Assembly (NCBI GenBank): GCA_913042065.1
Contig: CAJWKB010000036.1
Location: 1-8,835 of the forward strand
Direction of reading: 5' to 3'
From: an uncultured Alphaproteobacteria bacterium
Lineage (GTDB): Bacteria; Pseudomonadota; Alphaproteobacteria; Puniceispirillales; Puniceispirillaceae
DNA length: 8,835 nucleotides
The stretch's first letter is position 1. Every line of letters begins with the position of its first letter. The translations under genes were made by a program, and so were the position numbers. A model generated the notes under the pieces. That model made no database searches. It worked only from the letters and a program-made list of their open reading frames with translations, and was not told the origin of the DNA. Below, piece after piece: positions 6,558 to 8,835 of the stretch.

Positions 6558-7813
6558 CTGTTCATCTGATCGAAGAAATCATCATTACTCTTAGAATTCT
6601 TAAGTTTATCAGTAAGAAATTCCATGGCATCCACTGGACCCATTTGCATTAAAATTCGGCGCAGAACCCACATTTTGGCGAGCGTTCCCTTGTCTACGAG
6701 CAGCTCTTCTTTGCGCGTTCCTGACCGGGTAATGTCAATGGCTGGGAAAGTCCGTTTGTCTGACAGTTTGCGATCAAGAATGACCTCACTGTTGCCAGTC
6801 CCCTTGAATTCCTCAAAGATCACCTCGTCCATCCGTGACCCGGTTTCGATTAGGGCGGTGGCAATAATCGTCAATGACCCACCTTCTTCAACGTTCCGGG
6901 CCGCTCCAAAGAAACGCTTAGGCCGTTGAAGAGCATTAGCGTCCACGCCACCAGTTAAAACCTTACCCGATGATGGTACAACTGTGTTGTAAGCCCGCGC
7001 GAGGCGCGTTATTGAGTCAAGAAGAATCACAACATCGCGCTTATGCTCAACCAGTCTTTTTGCTTTTTCTATAACCATTTCAGTTACTTGAACATGTCTC
7101 GACGCAGGCTCGTCGAAAGTTGAGGAAATCACTTCACCCCGAACCGAGCGCTGCATGTCGGTCACTTCCTCAGGCCGCTCATCAATCAACAGCACAATCA
7201 AATAGACTTCGGGGTGATTTTCCGAAATAGCATGCGCAATGCTCTGAAGCATCATAGTTTTGCCAGTTCGCGGTGGCGCCACGATTAAGCCACGCTGGCC
7301 TTTACCCATTGGCGATACAAGATCAATAACTCGCGGTGTATTGTCTTTTTTATCTGGATTAAACGCCAGTTCGAGTGTCAACTTTTCTTCAGGATAAAGT
7401 GGCGTTAAATTATCAAAATTAATCCGGTGCCGAACCGCGTTTGGCTCTTCAAAATTAATTGTCTCGATCTTTAAAAGAGCAAAATAACGTTCACCGTCTT
7501 TGGGTGCGCGAATTTCGCCCTCGACCGTGTCCCCTGTTCTCAGACCAAATCGTCGGACCTGATTCGGTGATACATATATGTCATCAGGCCCCGGCAAGTA
7601 ATTTGACTCAGGAGCTCGAAGGAAACCAAATCCATCCGACAATACTTCGAGTACGCCACTTCCGTATATTGCGACATCGTTATCAGCCAGCTGCTTCAGG
7701 ATAGCAAACATCATATCCTGCTTTCGCAGTGTGCTTGCATTTTCAATTTCCAATTCTTCTGCATATGCCAATAGATCGGCCGGCGACTTTTGTTTAAGTT
7801 CCTGGAGATGCAT
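6554..7813 (-). CDS. rho: Transcription termination factor Rho
   Basis: Rho is a hexameric RNA helicase that loads on unstructured, C-rich transcripts and uses ATP to release RNA polymerase. The protein has 419 residues, as in most proteobacterial Rho. In order it shows the N-terminal helical Rho_N domain (about 1-45), the cold-shock-like RNA-binding domain with DGFGFLR (60-66) and [19 protein letters not shown] (77-95), and the P-loop APPRTGKT (179-186). Then come [14 protein letters not shown] (207-220), Walker B VVILLDS (261-267), the Q-loop region [23 protein letters not shown] (285-307) and the R-loop region [21 protein letters not shown] (341-361). There is no large insertion as seen in actinobacterial Rho. 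The start is ATG 7813; only a weak GAG lies 8 nt upstream. Base composition is clearly more AT-rich than in the par/mnm genes. It converges on ogt with a 4-bp overlap, leaving no room for a separate terminator. Confidence 0.98.
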   Translation of the reverse strand: MHLQELKQKSPADLLAYAEELEIENASTLRKQDMMFAILKQLADNDVAIYGSGVLEVLSDGFGFLRAPESNYLPGPDDIYVSPNQVRRFGLRTGDTVEGEIRAPKDGERYFALLKIETINFEEPNAVRHRINFDNLTPLYPEEKLTLELAFNPDKKDNTPRVIDLVSPMGKGQRGLIVAPPRTGKTMMLQSIAHAISENHPEVYLIVLLIDERPEEVTDMQRSVRGEVISSTFDEPASRHVQVTEMVIEKAKRLVEHKRDVVILLDSITRLARAYNTVVPSSGKVLTGGVDANALQRPKRFFGAARNVEEGGSLTIIATALIETGSRMDEVIFEEFKGTGNSEVILDRKLSDKRTFPAIDITRSGTRKEELLVDKGTLAKMWVLRRILMQMGPVDAMEFLTDKLKNSKSNDDFFDQMNS

Positions 7814-7946
7814 TACATCAACTCAATGGATTATGGATATGAAGGGAAAGGTAATGGACTGGCCCGAATGGACGTCCACATAATCTATATTTCAGATCAG
7901 ACATTAACACTGTAGTCTTTAAGTCGAATATGTCAACAAATCAAAG
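7814..7946 (-). other. rho upstream region and probable mRNA leader
   Basis: These 133 bp lie between the hemJ stop and the rho ATG. On the minus strand they hold a candidate promoter near the hemJ end, followed by roughly 90 nt of leader. The leader contains four TCCAT(T/A) units starting at 7872, 7858, 7837 and 7830, and TGGAC (7878-7874), which could pair with GTCCA at 7873-7869 or 7859-7855. Many bacteria regulate rho through its own leader, so this is a natural place for such control, but nothing here proves it. No protein-coding frame is recognisable. Confidence 0.45.
7909..7936 (-). promoter_or_regulatory. Candidate sigma-70-type promoter of rho
   Basis: On the minus strand a perfect -35 hexamer TTGACA (7936-7931) is followed after 16 nt by TACAGT (7914-7909), which matches the -10 consensus at four of six bases. 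It begins 10 bp downstream of the hemJ stop codon, suggesting that rho can be transcribed independently of hemE-hemJ. The -10 box is weak, so the call is moderate. Confidence 0.45.
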
Positions 7947-8375
7947 TCAAAATGGCTTTGCTACTGCCATAATTACAATGATTACCATTAAAACGGTCGG
8001 TACTTCATTCCAAATTCGATAATTTTTTGAGTTTAGCGGCTTTTCGTCGTTTTCCAATAGGCGCCGCATTTTGGAGAATTTACCGTGACAAGCAGCCATC
8101 AATAAAACCCCAAAAATTTTTACACGCATCCAGCCTTCGTACAACAAATCTGGATTGAGAACGAGCAACCAGGCTCCAAAGCTGAACGTGGCAATCATCG
8201 CAGGATTCATGATAGCCTTTAGTAACCGGCGTTCCATAACTTTGAAAGTCTCTGCTCTTACAGAACCAATATCAGTCTCAGCATGATAGACATAAAGCCG
8301 CGGGAGATAGAGCAAACCAGCCATCCAGCTCATTACCGCAATAAGATGCAAAGCCTTAATATAGTCATATGCCAT
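7947..8375 (-). CDS. hemJ: Protoporphyrinogen IX oxidase HemJ (UPF0093 membrane protein)
   Basis: HemJ catalyses the six-electron oxidation of protoporphyrinogen IX to protoporphyrin IX in bacteria lacking HemG or HemY, at the cytoplasmic membrane. The protein has 142 residues, the family size. Four hydrophobic segments can be seen at about residues 5-25, 55-74, 84-97 and 122-141. Family features include the early histidine in KALHLIAVMSWMAGLLYLPRLYVYH (7-31), the MERRLLKAIMNPAM block (47-60), VKIFGVLLMAACHG (85-98) and YRIWNEVP (119-126). The ATG at 8375 overlaps the end of hemE by 11 bp, which supports a shared transcript and a shared pathway. Only a weak AAGAG lies about 10 nt upstream, consistent with coupling. 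No clear terminator follows its TGA. Confidence 0.93.
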   Translation of the reverse strand: MAYDYIKALHLIAVMSWMAGLLYLPRLYVYHAETDIGSVRAETFKVMERRLLKAIMNPAMIATFSFGAWLLVLNPDLLYEGWMRVKIFGVLLMAACHGKFSKMRRLLENDEKPLNSKNYRIWNEVPTVLMVIIVIMAVAKPF

Positions 8376-8835
8376 TGTCTGTATCTCTTACTCTTTGGAC
8401 CATTTCTTCTACATTAGAGATCGGCGTTGGTGGCGTGACACCATGTCCAAGATTGAAGATGTGCGGCCGATTTACAAAACTATCAAGAATGTAATCAATT
8501 GACTTTGCCATTTTTGGTCCGCCAACAAGCAAGCTTAAAGGATCTAAATTACCTTGAACTGGCATTTTTTTCGGCAGCACTCTATTGACCCATTGTGGGT
8601 CAGTCGTATGATCAATCGCTAAAGCGTCAACTTCTGCTTCGTTTGCATAGGCTATGATCCCCTCACCGATACCTTTAGGAAAACCAATAATTGGTTGTTG
8701 GCACTTTTGATCGCGCAACGCATTCACAATCCGCCGAATAGGAGCAATAATTATTTGTTCTCGTTTTTCTGCTGGTACAGCGCTTGCCCAACTATCAAAT
8801 AACATTAAAATATCTGCTCCATTTTGCGCCTGTAA
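8365..8835 (-). CDS. hemE: Uroporphyrinogen decarboxylase HemE, C-terminal part (partial)
   Basis: HemE removes four carboxyl groups from uroporphyrinogen III to give coproporphyrinogen III in the cytoplasm. The window holds the last 156 residues; the frame remains open to the right edge at 8835, and a complete protein would be about 340 residues. The visible part starts within LQAQNGADILMLFDSWAS and continues with GFPKGIG (51-57 of the visible part), VQGNLDP (93-99) and the strongly conserved FNLGHGVTPPTPISNVEEMV (127-146). The methionine at 8803-8805 is internal (ILMLFDSWA) and is not the start. Its TGA lies inside the start of hemJ, so HemE and HemJ are probably made from one message. In Caulobacter crescentus hemE borders oriC, so the origin may lie just outside this end (inference). 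Confidence 0.95.
   Translation of the reverse strand, partial: LQAQNGADILMLFDSWASAVPAEKREQIIIAPIRRIVNALRDQKCQQPIIGFPKGIGEGIIAYANEAEVDALAIDHTTDPQWVNRVLPKKMPVQGNLDPLSLLVGGPKMAKSIDYILDSFVNRPHIFNLGHGVTPPTPISNVEEMVQRVRDTDNGI

Noticed and set aside
6536..6565. A8/T8 run at the ogt-rho junction as an intrinsic terminator for rho
   Set aside because: On the minus strand the T-run follows the rho stop, but I see no stable stem immediately before it.
7869..7878. Perfect 10-bp palindrome TGGACGTCCA upstream of rho as an operator
   Set aside because: It is a single short palindrome without a second copy or a known match; it is noted only as part of the leader.
7901..7923. TTAA pair near the rho promoter as a CtrA binding site
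   Set aside because: The two TTAA units are 11 bp apart rather than the 7 bp of the CtrA full site.

Overview
The window is a chromosomal core region of an alphaproteobacterium. The order hemE-hemJ-rho, then mnmE-mnmG-rsmG-parA-parB, with holA converging on parB, is the arrangement found next to the replication origin in many Alphaproteobacteria. In Caulobacter crescentus hemE borders oriC, so the origin is probably just beyond the right edge here (inference). The genus cannot be read from the sequence. There is no insertion sequence, prophage, CRISPR array, tRNA or rRNA.

Layout, left to right. Bases 1-254 are the 3' end of holA (plus strand; DNA polymerase III delta subunit). From 5917 down to 267 runs a compact minus-strand block: mnmE, mnmG, rsmG, parA, parB. 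The last four genes overlap by 4 bp or lie 1 bp apart, so they look translationally coupled. Next comes a plus-strand gene, ogt (6057-6557), an O6-alkylguanine-DNA alkyltransferase family member. It diverges from mnmE across 139 bp and converges on rho with overlapping stop codons. rho (minus) is preceded by a 133-bp spacer with a candidate promoter. hemJ and the 3' part of hemE (both minus, overlapping by 11 bp) fill the right end.

The genes form three functional groups. ParA, ParB and two exact 16-bp parS palindromes (2559-2574 in rsmG; 6185-6200 in ogt) make up the chromosome segregation system. MnmE and MnmG form the tRNA wobble-uridine modification enzyme, and RsmG methylates 16S rRNA. 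HemE and HemJ act late in haem synthesis. Rho is the transcription termination helicase and Ogt repairs alkylated DNA.

Most of this is ordinary core genome. Three things deserve a second look. Both parS sites lie inside unrelated coding genes, encode the same VSRETI peptide and share flanking bases. ogt lies opposite to its neighbours within an otherwise standard cluster. Base composition falls clearly from roughly 58-68% GC in sampled stretches of the mnm/par/ogt side (with dips such as 42% in parB) to roughly 38-47% in rho-hemJ-hemE, with the change near 6.5 kb. I found no undescribed multi-gene system.
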